A stretch of 64,000 bases of DNA from the NCBI RefSeq assembly GCF_003382365.1, contig NZ_QTSU01000004.1, forward strand, positions 62,001 to 126,000, given 5' to 3'. The notes under the pieces were generated by a model. The model made no database searches and had not been told where the DNA came from. It saw only the letters and a list, made by a program, of their open reading frames with translations. The position numbers and the translations under genes were made by a program. Origin of the DNA: Lysobacter silvisoli (GTDB taxonomy: Bacteria; Pseudomonadota; Gammaproteobacteria; Xanthomonadales; Xanthomonadaceae). Below are positions 1 to 8,671 of the stretch, piece after piece (positions within the stretch are counted from its first letter, which is position 1; every line of letters begins with the position of its first letter).

Positions 1-317
1 GGCGCCATGTCCAGCACGCTGTGCACATGCTGCTCGATCGGCCGCAGATCCCGCCGCCCGTAGGCGCTGCGCGTGTCCAGGTAACCGACCACCGCATGCG
101 CCAACACCAGCATGGTCAATACCACCAGCACGCTGCGCGTGAGTACCAGGGCCATGGCCAAGCTGATCCCTACGCCCATCAGGCCCAGCTGCAGCAAATG
201 CAGAGACGACTCGCGCAAGCCCGAAGTGCGGGGCAGATCGGTGCGCCGATGGCAGATGAAGTCGGCCAGGCCCGCCAGCAGCCAGATCAGATAGCCCGTG
301 TAAAGTGCGGCGTTCAT
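1..317 (-). CDS. Partial multi-pass membrane protein, function unknown
   Basis: Open frame on the minus strand from ATG at 317 that runs off the left edge, so only the first 105 or so residues are visible. It begins MNAALYTGYLIWLLAGLADF, followed by a cytosolic-looking HRRTDLPRTSGLRES stretch and a second long hydrophobic segment (GLMGVGISLAMALVLTRSVL and on), then a charged region ending EQHVHSVLDM. At least two transmembrane segments are therefore present. Its ATG overlaps the TGA of a 33-codon upstream frame (ATGA), suggesting translational coupling. I do not recognise the family; the call rests on hydrophobicity, codon use and the absence of stops. Confidence 0.6.
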   Translation of the reverse strand, partial: MNAALYTGYLIWLLAGLADFICHRRTDLPRTSGLRESSLHLLQLGLMGVGISLAMALVLTRSVLVVLTMLVLAHAVVGYLDTRSAYGRRDLRPIEQHVHSVLDMA

Positions 318-415
318 CGTTCCCGCCCGAGTGCGCGCGCACCCATCGGTGCCGGCGGATGCGTGGCGATCCCCTTCTTCCGGAGCTTGGGGCTGGGCAG
401 CGTACCGGTGCTCAC
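314..415 (-). CDS. Small 33-residue protein, GTG start
   Basis: A short frame starting at GTG (413-415) behind an AAAGGAGG Shine-Dalgarno sequence and ending in TGA that overlaps the ATG of the downstream membrane-protein gene. The peptide is basic and Pro-rich (MSTGTLPSPKLRKKG, then ATHPPAPMGARALGRER) with no signal peptide or membrane segment. The strong ribosome site together with the ATGA junction is the evidence. It may be a genuine small protein or only a coupling leader for the membrane gene; I cannot tell which. Confidence 0.4.
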   Translation of the reverse strand: MSTGTLPSPKLRKKGIATHPPAPMGARALGRER

Positions 416-642
416 AGGCTCGCCTCCTTTCGGCGGCGCGGTCGGGCCGCACGGTTGCGATACAGGCGCGCATGCACTGGCCGCAGGGCGCGAACGCGGA
501 TGCGCAGCCGGACCATGGGCGAAGCGGCGTTAGTTCCGCGTCGTCATTCGGGAAAGCCTGCCCTCACATCGGTCCACGGCCTGCCCTTCGCGGCCGAACC
601 GGCGTGGCGATGAGATGGCTGCGCGCAGGAACATGCCGCGCC

Positions 643-867
643 ATGAAGTACAAAGACGGCACCGACATCGCGCCGGGCGACATTCTCAGCATCGATGGCG
701 TCTACCGAGGCAAGGTCATCGCATCGATGGACACCGGGCGCTATTTGCCCGGCGAAGAGTCATGGTCCTATCTGCTGCACAGCATCATGGTCGACACCGA
801 CTTCGCTGGCCTGGTGTATTACACGCACGACGCGTGCGACGAGTTGGAGCTGTTGCGACGTCCCTGA
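643..867 (+). CDS. Small acidic protein, 74 aa, unknown function
   Basis: Begins MKYKDGTDIAPGDILSIDG and ends DELELLRRP, with no signal peptide or membrane segment. The KYxDGxxIxxGD opening and the C-terminal (E)LELLRR ending resemble a compact all-beta family of small single-domain proteins often found as orphan genes or beside secreted toxins in proteobacteria. That resemblance is from memory and unproven here. The frame can be extended upstream, but the composition changes to Arg-rich shadow-type sequence, so the ATG at 643 is preferred. No partner toxin is adjacent: the next gene is a convergent lipoprotein gene. Confidence 0.6.
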   Translation: MKYKDGTDIAPGDILSIDGVYRGKVIASMDTGRYLPGEESWSYLLHSIMVDTDFAGLVYYTHDACDELELLRRP

Positions 868-906
868 GCGATAGGGAAGGTAGTGCAACGCTGCAGCCGC
901 TAGCGC

Positions 907-1317
907 TCAATCGGAGATCCACCCCTGGGCATAGGGCCCGCCGCAGCGCTGGACCACCTCCGGATACGCGCGAGCGACGAACTGCTCGGGCAGTTCGCCG
1001 CCGCCGATATGGATTTTGGCACCGAACCGCACGACGCCGCCGGCATGGGACTCGCGCAGGAACAGGCCGCGTGCGTCTCGGCCGATCGTGGTGCCTGGGG
1101 TCCACAGCATCGTCGTGCGCCGCCGGCCGCCGTCCAGCTTCACGCAGCCACGCTCCACCAGCAGCCGACCGACGTACCCGGCGGTCAGCGCTATGCCAAC
1201 GGTGCCCGGCGGAGGCGGCGCTTCCCTCGGCAGGTAAGGCAAGGGCGTCTGGTGCTCGGCGGTACCGGCACATGCGGCCAACAGCAGGCCTATCGATACC
1301 ATAACGGCCGGTTTCAT
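907..1317 (-). CDS. Small lipoprotein, 136 aa, unknown function
   Basis: The start at 1317 is chosen because GGAG lies just upstream and the protein then opens with a lipoprotein signal peptide, MKPAVMVSIGLLLAACAG, whose lipobox LAAC places the lipidated Cys at residue 16. The mature part has a Pro-rich linker (LPREAPPPPG) and a soluble domain of about 100 residues ending in a Cys-containing PEVVQRCGG segment. The longer in-frame ATG at 1401 would bury the signal behind an Arg-rich tail and is rejected. Predicted to be membrane-anchored facing the periplasm. No family recognised. Convergent with the gene at 643. Confidence 0.72.
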   Translation of the reverse strand: MKPAVMVSIGLLLAACAGTAEHQTPLPYLPREAPPPPGTVGIALTAGYVGRLLVERGCVKLDGGRRRTTMLWTPGTTIGRDARGLFLRESHAGGVVRFGAKIHIGGGELPEQFVARAYPEVVQRCGGPYAQGWISD

Positions 1318-1507
1318 CCCGGAGTCTCCTGCCTCTGTCCATGAGGAGCGGCTACCACGCGGGGAGCCACGGCGCTCTCGGATTGTTGGACGCGGACTCA
1401 CCGCTCGGCAAGGGCCGGGGGGCCGATTCCTACGGGCATGCGCCGAATCGTTAGCGCGCTTGACCTATGCTTGCTCTAACGAATGTCTGCCCCCTACCGG
1501 ATGCGCC

Positions 1508-2008
1508 ATGCGAGCCCTTTTGCTACCGCTGTTGCTGATGCCCCTGCAGGCCGCTGCCGCCGAGTCCACACCGCAAGCCGCGGTCGCCGCCCTATGGCGC
1601 GCGTCTTCCAACGCTCCCGGCGGCAGTGCCGACAGCGCCACGTTGCGGCGTCTGTTCCATCCGGAAGCCGTGGTCTTCGGCGGCCGCTACAAAGATGGGC
1701 AGCCCGCGTTGAAGCGCAGCTCCGGCGAAGCCTTCCTTAAGAATTTCGAGCAGCCCAGCGACAAGGGTTTCTACGAGTGCGAAGTGGTGCGCACCGTGCA
1801 CACCTACGACCGCTTCGCGACGGCCTACAGCGTGGTGGAGTCGCGCGCCGATCCGACCGCGGCCAAGCCGGACTTCGTCGGCGTCAACAGCGTGCAGCTG
1901 TACCGCGAGGGCGATCAGTGGCGTGTGCTGTCGCTGTACTACCATGTCGAGAAGCCGGGCCTGGCCATCGACCTGGGTGGCGGGCAGCCGGGGAAATGCC
2001 TGGAATGA
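1508..2008 (+). CDS. Secreted NTF2/SnoaL-like protein, 166 aa
   Basis: Starts MRALLLPLLLMPLQAAAAES, a classical signal peptide with likely cleavage after AAAA, so the mature protein is periplasmic or secreted. The rest matches the pattern of a NTF2-like/SnoaL-like cone fold: an opening helix (AAVAALWRASSNAPGGSAD), LRRLFHPEAVVFGGR, a middle strand region (RFATAYSVVESRAD) and a final GVNSVQLYREGDQWRVLSLYYH. The family is large and functionally diverse, so no reaction is assigned. The in-frame ATG at 1460 would add a Cys-containing tail ahead of the signal peptide and is not used. Confidence 0.72.
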   Translation: MRALLLPLLLMPLQAAAAESTPQAAVAALWRASSNAPGGSADSATLRRLFHPEAVVFGGRYKDGQPALKRSSGEAFLKNFEQPSDKGFYECEVVRTVHTYDRFATAYSVVESRADPTAAKPDFVGVNSVQLYREGDQWRVLSLYYHVEKPGLAIDLGGGQPGKCLE

Positions 2009-2021
2009 CGCGAGCCCCGGT

Positions 2022-2546
2022 CTAGTTCGGGCGCAGGCCCTTCAACACGGCGTTGGCCGCCTCGATCTCGGCCTCGCTCGCGTCTTCGGAGGTAATGACG
2101 ACGAGGTTGGCGAACCAGGTGGGCGTGGAGTACACGCAGCTGGTGTAGCCCCGCGATTCTTCGCTGTCGTCCTGGCCGACCAGATGGTGGTCGCAGGTCC
2201 AGTCCTCCGGCACCGCCAACTCGCGTGCAGGCAGGTCGGCACCCGCGGGCGCAACGCGGGCGAACTGGGTGTTCAAGCCCTTGCTCAGCTGCGCCGATAC
2301 CACCGCCTGCTGGCGCAGCGGACGGAAGCTCTGGAATTCGGTCACGCCTATGGCCACACCCAGTTCGCGGCGCATGATCATGATCTGCATCGAATCCGCA
2401 GCGCCGGCGCCCTTGAATTCCGCGGACCATTGGGCCGGATCGAACGGCAGGGCGACGTGGCGCAAGGGCGCGGTAGGCGTAAATCCATCGCTGGAGCCGC
2501 AAGCAGCCAGTGCAAGTACGGCTAGCGATAGCAGTGCGCGCGTCAT
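2022..2546 (-). CDS. Lipoprotein, 174 aa, unknown function
   Basis: MTRALLSLAVLALAACGSSD is a lipoprotein signal peptide with lipobox LAAC and acceptor Cys16. The soluble part contains two Cys (DWTCDHH, YTSCVYS) that could form a periplasmic disulfide and ends ITSEDASEAEIEAANAVLKG. No catalytic motif is visible. It lies 13 bp downstream of another lipoprotein gene on the same strand (2560-3126), so the two probably share a transcript. Function unknown. Confidence 0.75.
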   Translation of the reverse strand: MTRALLSLAVLALAACGSSDGFTPTAPLRHVALPFDPAQWSAEFKGAGAADSMQIMIMRRELGVAIGVTEFQSFRPLRQQAVVSAQLSKGLNTQFARVAPAGADLPARELAVPEDWTCDHHLVGQDDSEESRGYTSCVYSTPTWFANLVVITSEDASEAEIEAANAVLKGLRPN

Positions 2547-2559
2547 CGTGTAGCCGCCC

Positions 2560-3126
2560 TCAGTAGTAGACCGTCTGCACCCGATACTCGACCACCGCCG
2601 GATGGCCGTTCTCGATCTTGCGCCCCAGCAGGCCGGTCACGCAGGAATTCACCGGCGTTGTGGCCGGCACCGGCACACCGGACGCTCCGGTCAGGCGAAC
2701 GTCGCAGGAAACATAGGGCGACACGCGCAGGTCCACGCTGTACTTCTCGCCGGCGTTGGGGGTGAAGGTCCAGGTGTAGGTGCATTCGCGGTTCTGGCCG
2801 AAGTTGGCCTCGATGTACCAGAACGCCAGGGTGACCGGGCGGTCCGCGGGCAGGCGGATCGGCGCCATGGGCTGCTTGAGGCGCTTGCGCGCGACCAGCA
2901 CGCCCTTTTCCTTCGCCTCGCAGGCGGCGTCCTCGTATTTCCATACATGCCAGTGCTTGCCCAGACCGCCACCGGTGGACTGCGACTGCAGGTCGAAGGC
3001 CAGTTCCGCCGAGGGTGCATCGCCCTTGACCAGGGCCTGCGGCGACAGGCAGCCGGTCAGCAGCAAGAAGGCGACGCAGGTCGCCACCCGGGCCGCCACG
3101 GAGGTGGCGGCGATAACGCTGGTCAT
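2560..3126 (-). CDS. Lipoprotein, 188 aa, unknown function
   Basis: The N-terminus (MTSVIAATSVAARVATCVAF, then LLLTGCLSP) has a charged/hydrophobic signal with lipobox LTGC. The mature domain carries four more Cys (DAACEAK, RECTYTW, VSCDVR, NSCVTG) and beta-rich segments such as GPVTLAFWYIEANF-type strands, suggesting a disulfide-stabilised periplasmic beta domain. It is followed after 13 bp by a second lipoprotein gene. A 15-bp tandem direct repeat (TTCGGACGCGATGCG / TTCGGACGCGATACG) lies just upstream of the start. No family recognised. Confidence 0.74.
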   Translation of the reverse strand: MTSVIAATSVAARVATCVAFLLLTGCLSPQALVKGDAPSAELAFDLQSQSTGGGLGKHWHVWKYEDAACEAKEKGVLVARKRLKQPMAPIRLPADRPVTLAFWYIEANFGQNRECTYTWTFTPNAGEKYSVDLRVSPYVSCDVRLTGASGVPVPATTPVNSCVTGLLGRKIENGHPAVVEYRVQTVYY

Positions 3127-3138
3127 GAGATCCCCTGA

Positions 3139-3219
3139 TTCGGACGCGATGCGTTCGGACGCGATACGCGGCGCCTTCCCCAGGCGCCGCCAAGCCGGCT
3201 GAGCTTATGCAAGCCGGCT
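3139..3219. repeat. Tandem 15-bp repeat plus two hairpins upstream of a lipoprotein gene
   Basis: Two adjacent near-identical 15-mers, TTCGGACGCGATGCG (3139-3153) and TTCGGACGCGATACG (3154-3168), are followed by a GGCGCC-N7-GGCGCC hairpin (3170-3188) and by two copies of AAGCCGGCT separated by 10 nt (3192-3219), each internally palindromic. They sit between the end of katE and the start of the lipoprotein gene at 3126. They may be regulatory or simply intergenic repeat DNA. Confidence 0.5.
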
Positions 3220-3245
3220 GCCGCCCACAATGGGCGCAGGCATCG

Positions 3246-3272
3246 GCGCGCCGGGACGGTGGACCGGCGCGC
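3246..3272 (-). terminator. Hairpin just after katE
   Basis: A perfect 9-bp stem, GCGCGCCGG / CCGGCGCGC with a 9-nt loop, starts 5 nt beyond the katE stop codon in the direction of katE transcription. It lacks a U-tract, so it may be a weak terminator or a 3'-end stabiliser. Confidence 0.4.
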
Positions 3273-3277
3273 AATCG

Positions 3278-5377
3278 CTAGGCCAGCGTGCGCACCCGCG
3301 GCTCGCGCGCCCATTGCCGCCCCTTCGCCGCCGCCACGAATGCGCGCGCATCGCCCGCGTCCAGCACGGCGGGATCGGGTTCCACACCGCCGGCCGCGAG
3401 CACGCGGCGGCCGCCGGCATCGACGGCGATCGCCTTCAGGTGCGCATAGGCGTCGCGCACGAAGTCGACCGCGGCGCCCTCCTTGGCCAGACGTTGGCCG
3501 GCACTGTCGCTCAGCACCAGCGCGACGGCGTCGAACACCAGCGAGGGCGTGCCGGCCAACTGGCCGTCGGCCGGCAAGGTCTTGCCGTCGCTGAGTTTGG
3601 CGCCGCCGATGCGCGGGGCGACGATCTTGACCTGGGCGCCGGCCGCTTCGACGGCCTTGCGCAGCGCGCGCACGCTGGTCGCGTCCGAGCCGTCGTCGAC
3701 CAGCAATCCCACGCAGCGCCCCTGCAGCGTGGGCTTCATGCGGTCGATGATGCGCAATGCCGGCGACAGGGGCAGATCCTGGACAGGCGCGGCGGCGCGC
3801 GGGGCGGGCGGCAGCTTCGGCAGCCCCAGGCCGTCGGCCACGCGGCGCGCCAGCGCCGGATCGATGTGGCGCAGATGGCCGACCACGGCCTCGCGCACGT
3901 GCGGGGTGCCTACCTTGGACAGTTCGAACACCAGCGCCGAGGCCAGATGCGCCTGCTCGTGCTCGCTCTGGCTGCGGTAGAACAGACGCGCCTGGCTGTA
4001 GTGATCGGCGAAGCTCTGCGGACGTACGCGTCCCTTGACCCCATCGTCCGCCGGCACCGCGGCACTGCGGAAACCGCCGGGCGTTTCGCGCGGGGACTGC
4101 GGGTCCAGCGAGCTGGGCTCGTAATTCACCCGGCCTCGCGGCCGCAGCATCTGCATGCGTGCATCGCGTTGCAGGTTGGCGAACGGGCACTTGGGCGCGT
4201 TGATCGGCAATTGATGGAAATTGGGCGAGCCCAGCCGCGACAGCTGGGTATCCAGATAGGAGAACAAGCGCCCCTGCAGCAGCGGATCGTTGGAAAAATC
4301 GATGCCGGGCACCACGTGGGAGGGGCAGAACGCCACCTGCTCCGTCTCGGCGAAGAAGTTGTCGGGCCAGCGGTCCAGCACCAGGCGGCCGACGGTCGTC
4401 AACGGGACCAATTCCTCGGGGATCAGCTTGGTCGCGTCCAGGTGATCGAAGGGCAAGGCGTCGGCCTGCTCCTGGGTGAACAATTGCACCGCCAGCCCCC
4501 ATTCCGGGTAATCCCCGCTGCTGATGGCTTCGAACAGATCGCGGCGGTGGAAATCCGGATCGGCGCCGGCCAGCTTCACCGCCTCGTCCCACAAGGTGGA
4601 CTGCAGGCCCAGCTTGGGCCGCCAATGGAACTTGACGAAGGTGGAGCGGCCCTTGGCGTCCAGCAGGCGGAAGCTGTGCACGCCGAAGCCCTCGATCATC
4701 CGCAGCGAACGCGGCAGGGTGCGGTCGGACATCACCCACATGATCATGTGCATGGTTTCGGGCGTCAGCGACACGAAGTCCCAGAAGGTGTCGTGCGCGC
4801 TGGCCACCTGCGGGAAGCCGCGGTCCGGCTCCATCTTCACCGAATGCACCACGTCGGGAAACTTCATCGCGTCCTGGATGAAGAACACCGGAATGTTGTT
4901 GCCCACCAGGTCCCAGTTGCCTTCCTGGGTATAGAACTTCACGGCGAAGCCGCGCACGTCGCGCGGAGTGTCGATCGACCCCGCGCCGCCGGCCACGGTG
5001 GAAAAGCGGCAAAAGGCCGGCGTGCGCTGACCCACTTCGGTCAGGATGCGCGCGGTGGTGTAGCGCGCCAGCGACCGGGTCAGCTCGAAGTAGCCATGCG
5101 CGCCGGAACCGCGTGCATGCACGATGCGCTCGGGTATGCGCTCATGGTCGAAATGGGTGATTTTTTCGCGCAGGGCGAAGTCTTCCAGCAAGCCGGGACC
5201 GCGCTCGGTGGCGCGCAGCGAGTTCTGGTTGTCCGACAGGGGCAAGCCCTGATTGGTGGTCAGCGGCGGGTGCTTGCCGCCGGCGGTCTGATGCAACTCG
5301 CCGCCGTGGCCGGCACTCGCATCGCCGCCGTCGCGGCGCGTGACGACCTTGGACTTGGCAGCTTTTTTGGTAGCCAT
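3278..5377 (-). CDS. katE: Large-subunit heme catalase (HPII type)
   Basis: A 699-residue monofunctional catalase that breaks hydrogen peroxide down to water and oxygen in the cytoplasm. Visible landmarks: distal His in RIVHARGSG (about residue 87), [20 protein letters not shown], the catalytic Asn in [11 protein letters not shown] (about 160), and the heme-ligand Tyr in [12 protein letters not shown]. The length and the C-terminal flavodoxin/amidotransferase-like domain ([16 protein letters not shown] onward) mark clade II, like E. coli KatE. The Lys/Ala-rich N-terminus ([12 protein letters not shown]) is typical. Start 5377 follows GGAG; the ATG at 5431 would add a non-homologous tail. Monocistronic in appearance. 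No OxyR or RpoS site is claimed. Confidence 0.96.
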   Translation of the reverse strand: MATKKAAKSKVVTRRDGGDASAGHGGELHQTAGGKHPPLTTNQGLPLSDNQNSLRATERGPGLLEDFALREKITHFDHERIPERIVHARGSGAHGYFELTRSLARYTTARILTEVGQRTPAFCRFSTVAGGAGSIDTPRDVRGFAVKFYTQEGNWDLVGNNIPVFFIQDAMKFPDVVHSVKMEPDRGFPQVASAHDTFWDFVSLTPETMHMIMWVMSDRTLPRSLRMIEGFGVHSFRLLDAKGRSTFVKFHWRPKLGLQSTLWDEAVKLAGADPDFHRRDLFEAISSGDYPEWGLAVQLFTQEQADALPFDHLDATKLIPEELVPLTTVGRLVLDRWPDNFFAETEQVAFCPSHVVPGIDFSNDPLLQGRLFSYLDTQLSRLGSPNFHQLPINAPKCPFANLQRDARMQMLRPRGRVNYEPSSLDPQSPRETPGGFRSAAVPADDGVKGRVRPQSFADHYSQARLFYRSQSEHEQAHLASALVFELSKVGTPHVREAVVGHLRHIDPALARRVADGLGLPKLPPAPRAAAPVQDLPLSPALRIIDRMKPTLQGRCVGLLVDDGSDATSVRALRKAVEAAGAQVKIVAPRIGGAKLSDGKTLPADGQLAGTPSLVFDAVALVLSDSAGQRLAKEGAAVDFVRDAYAHLKAIAVDAGGRRVLAAGGVEPDPAVLDAGDARAFVAAAKGRQWAREPRVRTLA

Positions 5378-5488
5378 GGTGGGCTCCGGTGCGGGTGAAC
5401 CAATGCGGCCGTCTGCCGCGATCCGGACCATGCTGCGCAGCGCGCAGTGAGCATCGCGTAGTGTAAGCAGCCTGCGTTCACCCTACCG

Positions 5489-6781
5489 TTACAACTGCGA
5501 CTTCAGCGGCCGCACGAATTTCTCGAACAGGCGCTCGCTCCAGGGCCGCTGCTGCCAGTCTTCCAGGGTGTAGCGGCGCGCGGCGCGCAGGTCCGACTCG
5601 AACACCGCGGTCATGGCATCGGCGAAGCCGCGGTCGTAGACGTTGAGGCTGGCCTCATCGTTCAGGCGAAACGAACGGATGTCGAAATTGGTGGACCCCA
5701 CCGAGGTCAGTTCGCGGTCCACGATCAGCATCTTGATGTGCATCATCGTGGGCTGGTATTCGTGGATCTCGATGCCGGACTGGAGCAAGGTCTTCCACTG
5801 CGCCTTCGACGCCAGGCGCACGGTGTCGGAGTCGGTGTGCTCGCCGGGCACCAGGATGCGGATGCGCACGCCGCGGCGGCGCGCGTCCAGCAGCGCGCGC
5901 ATGACCAGGTCGTCGGGCACGAAATAGGCCGCCGCCAGGTCGATGGACTGGCGCGACGCCGCGATCGCCATGAGCACCATCAGATGCATGCTGTCGCTGC
6001 CGCCGGCCGGCGAGCTGATGAACAGCTGCGCATCCATGTCGCCCGCGCGGCCCAAGGCCGGATAGAACTCGGGCCCGTGCAGGACCACGCCGGTGGACTT
6101 GACCCAGTTGTCGTTGAAGCCGGCCTGCATCTGCGCCACCGCCGGGCCTTCGATGCGGAAGTGCGATTCGCGCCAGTGCTTGGGGTCCTGGGCATGGCCG
6201 CGCCATTGGTCGGCGATGCCCACGCCGCCGGTGAAGCCGACCGTGCCGTCCACTACCAGCAGCTTGCGATGCGTACGGTTGTTGACGCGGTCCAGGTTGT
6301 ACCAGGCCAGCGGCCGATACTGGCGTATGCGCACGCCGGCGCGCTCCATCTCCTCGATCTGGTCCTCGTCCATCTTGGCGCTGCCCAGCCAGTCCACGGT
6401 CAGGTAGACCTGCACGCCGGCGCGCGCACGCTCGGACAGGGCGCGGCTGAACTCGCGACCGGTTTCGCCCGACCAGTAGATATAGGTTTCGAAGGTGATG
6501 GTGCGGCGCGCGGACCGGATCGCCTGCAGCATGGCCGGAAAGATTTCCTCGCCGTTCTGAAGCGCCGTGACCCGGTTGCCCGGCAACACCGCCGGCCCCA
6601 GCAGCGTGCCCATCTCGCGGCGGAACTGCGCCGAGGCGATCGGATAGCGATGCGGCGGCGCATGTGCCAGCTGCTTCTCCGGCCCGCCCAGGTTGAGCGC
6701 GATCAGGCTGAAGGCGGCGGTCAGCAGCACCGCGCCCAACACGGTCCAGATCGCGCGGCGGCGGGTCCATCGTGCCGGCAT
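5489..6781 (-). CDS. Phospholipase D-family cardiolipin synthase
   Basis: 430 residues with one N-terminal transmembrane anchor (AIWTVLGAVLLTAAFSLIAL) and two complete HKD motifs: HRKLLVVDGTVGFTGG (His171, Lys173, Asp178) and HIKMLIVDRELTSVGSTNFD (His348, Lys350, Asp355). These form the composite active site of the PLD superfamily. The overall design matches bacterial cardiolipin synthases (ClsB/ClsC type), which transfer a phosphatidyl group between phospholipids at the inner membrane. The exact donor and acceptor cannot be told from sequence, so no numbered cls symbol is given. It lies upstream of katE on the same strand with a 111-bp gap. Confidence 0.88.
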   Translation of the reverse strand: MPARWTRRRAIWTVLGAVLLTAAFSLIALNLGGPEKQLAHAPPHRYPIASAQFRREMGTLLGPAVLPGNRVTALQNGEEIFPAMLQAIRSARRTITFETYIYWSGETGREFSRALSERARAGVQVYLTVDWLGSAKMDEDQIEEMERAGVRIRQYRPLAWYNLDRVNNRTHRKLLVVDGTVGFTGGVGIADQWRGHAQDPKHWRESHFRIEGPAVAQMQAGFNDNWVKSTGVVLHGPEFYPALGRAGDMDAQLFISSPAGGSDSMHLMVLMAIAASRQSIDLAAAYFVPDDLVMRALLDARRRGVRIRILVPGEHTDSDTVRLASKAQWKTLLQSGIEIHEYQPTMMHIKMLIVDRELTSVGSTNFDIRSFRLNDEASLNVYDRGFADAMTAVFESDLRAARRYTLEDWQQRPWSERLFEKFVRPLKSQL

Positions 6782-6852
6782 GGCGGCCCTCCCGACAGGA
6801 ATCCGCCTACTGTGCGCATGGCGCTACAGCGCGGCGTGAAGGCGCGCAGGCC

Positions 6853-8079
6853 CTAGTCGGCCACCGCGCCCAGCACTGCCCGCGCGCGCTTGCGCAGGCG
6901 CGGCCGGCGACCGTAAGTTGCCCAGCGCCACAGCCACTCCATCGGCCCGTAGTGGAAGCGCGCCAGCCAGGCATGGCTCCACCACAGCTGCAGGCACAGC
7001 ACCGTGGCCGCGACGATCAGCACCGCCGCCATGCCGTAGTCGGGGCCTATGCCAGCGCCGATGCCGTAGAACACGCCGATGCCGATCAGGGTCTGGGCCA
7101 GATAATTGCTCAAGGCCATGCGGCCCAACGGCGCCAGCACGCGCAGGCGCCGCGCCCAGGCCGGGCGGCAGAACAGCAGAGCGAAGCCGGCGGCATAGGC
7201 GATGCCCAGCGCCAAGGGACCGATGCGGACCAGCATGCGCATGAGGGTGCGCGCCGGGTCGGCTTCCAACAGCGGCCAAGCCGCGCGTAGCGGTGCCTGC
7301 ACGCTGCCTAGCACGGTCGCGGCGACACCGATCAGCAGCGTGCCGATGAAGATCTTGCGCAGCAGTGCGCGGTGTTGCTCCGGCGCCGCCAGTAAACCTT
7401 TGCGGCCGGCCCAATAGCCCAGCAGGAAGCGTCCGAGCACGAAGCAGATCAGACCCCAGTTGGTCACGCGCATCCAGGTGGACAGGGTGACGTTGCCGTC
7501 CAGCGCCACGCCGACCTGCGGCGAGGAAAACGCCACCAGCGCGCGCGAGTACATCTCCGGCTGGCTCGGGAACTGCGCGATCAGCGGCTTCATGTAGGGC
7601 GAAATCAGCGGCGGCAGCAGGGTGATCGCCACGCCCAGCACCAGCAGGCTGCGGTCGGACAGGTTGCGCAGCGGCAGCATCAGCAGGCCGACCAGCGCGT
7701 AAAGGAACAGGATGTCGCCCCACCACACTAGCCAGGCGTGCACCGCACCTATGGCCATCAGCACCAGCAGGCGCCGCACGTAGCGGGCCAGCCCGTCCTC
7801 GCCGCGCGCGCCGGCGCGCTGCAACTGCAGCGAGAAGCCCAGGCCGAACAGCAGCGAGAAGATGGTGATGAACTTGATGCTGACCAGCCAGTCCACCACG
7901 GTGATCGCCAGGGTGTCGAAGGCGGCGCTGGGCAGGGCCCGCTGCGAGGCCTCGTCCAGGAAATCGTACAGGCTCAGCGACAGCAGGTTGACCAGGCAGA
8001 CGCCGATCAGGGCGAATCCGCGCAGGGCGTCGATGGCGTCGTGGCGGTGTTGGGTGGGGCCCGTTGCGGATTCGGTCAT
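6853..8079 (-). CDS. DUF418-family multi-pass membrane protein (YeiB-like)
   Basis: 408 residues. The opening RHDAIDALRGFALIGVCLVNLLS is the hallmark of DUF418/YeiB-type proteins, followed by about ten hydrophobic segments and a conserved C-terminal block (LGRMALSNYLAQTLIGIGVF, then LWWSHAWLARFHYGPMEWLWRW), which is the DUF418 signature. These inner-membrane proteins are related to acyltransferase-3-type proteins; the substrate is not established. Start 8079 is preferred because the upstream ATG at 8124 would overlap the preceding gene by 14 bp and add a weak extension, though neither start has a strong Shine-Dalgarno sequence. Confidence 0.85.
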   Translation of the reverse strand: MTESATGPTQHRHDAIDALRGFALIGVCLVNLLSLSLYDFLDEASQRALPSAAFDTLAITVVDWLVSIKFITIFSLLFGLGFSLQLQRAGARGEDGLARYVRRLLVLMAIGAVHAWLVWWGDILFLYALVGLLMLPLRNLSDRSLLVLGVAITLLPPLISPYMKPLIAQFPSQPEMYSRALVAFSSPQVGVALDGNVTLSTWMRVTNWGLICFVLGRFLLGYWAGRKGLLAAPEQHRALLRKIFIGTLLIGVAATVLGSVQAPLRAAWPLLEADPARTLMRMLVRIGPLALGIAYAAGFALLFCRPAWARRLRVLAPLGRMALSNYLAQTLIGIGVFYGIGAGIGPDYGMAAVLIVAATVLCLQLWWSHAWLARFHYGPMEWLWRWATYGRRPRLRKRARAVLGAVAD

Positions 8080-8110
8080 CGGCAGTAGAGAGTTCTCAGC
8101 TAGCGAAACT

Positions 8111-8377
8111 TCAATCGCCGGCATCAGGATCGGGGCGATCTCGACGCTTGCGCATACGCAGGAGCAGATGAGCGCCGACCGCGCTGATCCCCAGCCCCAT
8201 GATCATGAACTGCCACCAGGGCAGGAGAACCAGTTGGAAGTAATGCGCAGTGCGGCCGGTCTGCCAGGCCGGGCCTACTTGGATAGGCGCAGCGCCCAAC
8301 ACGGTCGGGGCGAACATGAGCGCTATACCGAATAGCAGCAGCATGGCGCCTACCCTGCCTGTCCAACGATGGGCCAT
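8111..8377 (-). CDS. Small two-pass membrane protein, 88 aa
   Basis: ATG at 8377 is preceded by CGGAGATTCG, a good ribosome site. The protein has two hydrophobic segments (VGAMLLLFGIALMFAPTVLG and FQLVLLPWWQFMIMGLGISA, continuing VGAHLLL) and a charged C-terminus RMRKRRDRPDPD. The longer frame back to 8626 is Arg/Ala-rich shadow sequence and is excluded. It is followed after 31 bp by the DUF418 gene on the same strand, so they may be co-transcribed. Function unknown. Confidence 0.65.
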   Translation of the reverse strand: MAHRWTGRVGAMLLLFGIALMFAPTVLGAAPIQVGPAWQTGRTAHYFQLVLLPWWQFMIMGLGISAVGAHLLLRMRKRRDRPDPDAGD

Positions 8378-8427
8378 CGAATCTCCGTTGCCAACGGATT
8401 GGCGCTGAGGAGCGCAGTCTACCCGCG

Positions 8428-8586
8428 CTAGGCGTTGCGCGGTCCCCACCAGCCGCGCAGCTTCGCGCCCAGGCCGCGGCGGCAGCAGGGTTCGGCCGTG
8501 CGCAGCAGGCGTTCGCTCAGGCCGGGCTCGCCAGGCCGCAATTGCAGCCATTCGATCGGCTGCCCTTGCGCATCTGCGATGGTCAG
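8428..8586 (-). CDS. Possible short CDS without a standard start codon
   Basis: The stop-bounded minus frame ending at the TAG at 8428 runs to a TGA near 8617 and reads LTIADAQGQPIEWLQLRPGE, then PGLSERLLRTAEPCCRRG and a C-terminal LRGWWGPRNA. Codon third positions are strongly G/C and the composition looks protein-like rather than Arg/Ala shadow. There is no ATG, GTG or TTG in frame; the only candidate is CTG at 8586, without a convincing Shine-Dalgarno sequence. It could be a real small protein with an unusual start, or a decayed gene. Coordinates start at that CTG. Confidence 0.25.
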   Translation of the reverse strand: MTIADAQGQPIEWLQLRPGEPGLSERLLRTAEPCCRRGLGAKLRGWWGPRNA

Positions 8587-8671
8587 CGGCGGTGCTCGGC
8601 GGCCGGTGCGCGGCCGTCAATCGCAAGGCCGGCGCCTTGCGCCGAACCGGTTCGGCCGCCTCGGCATCCGG

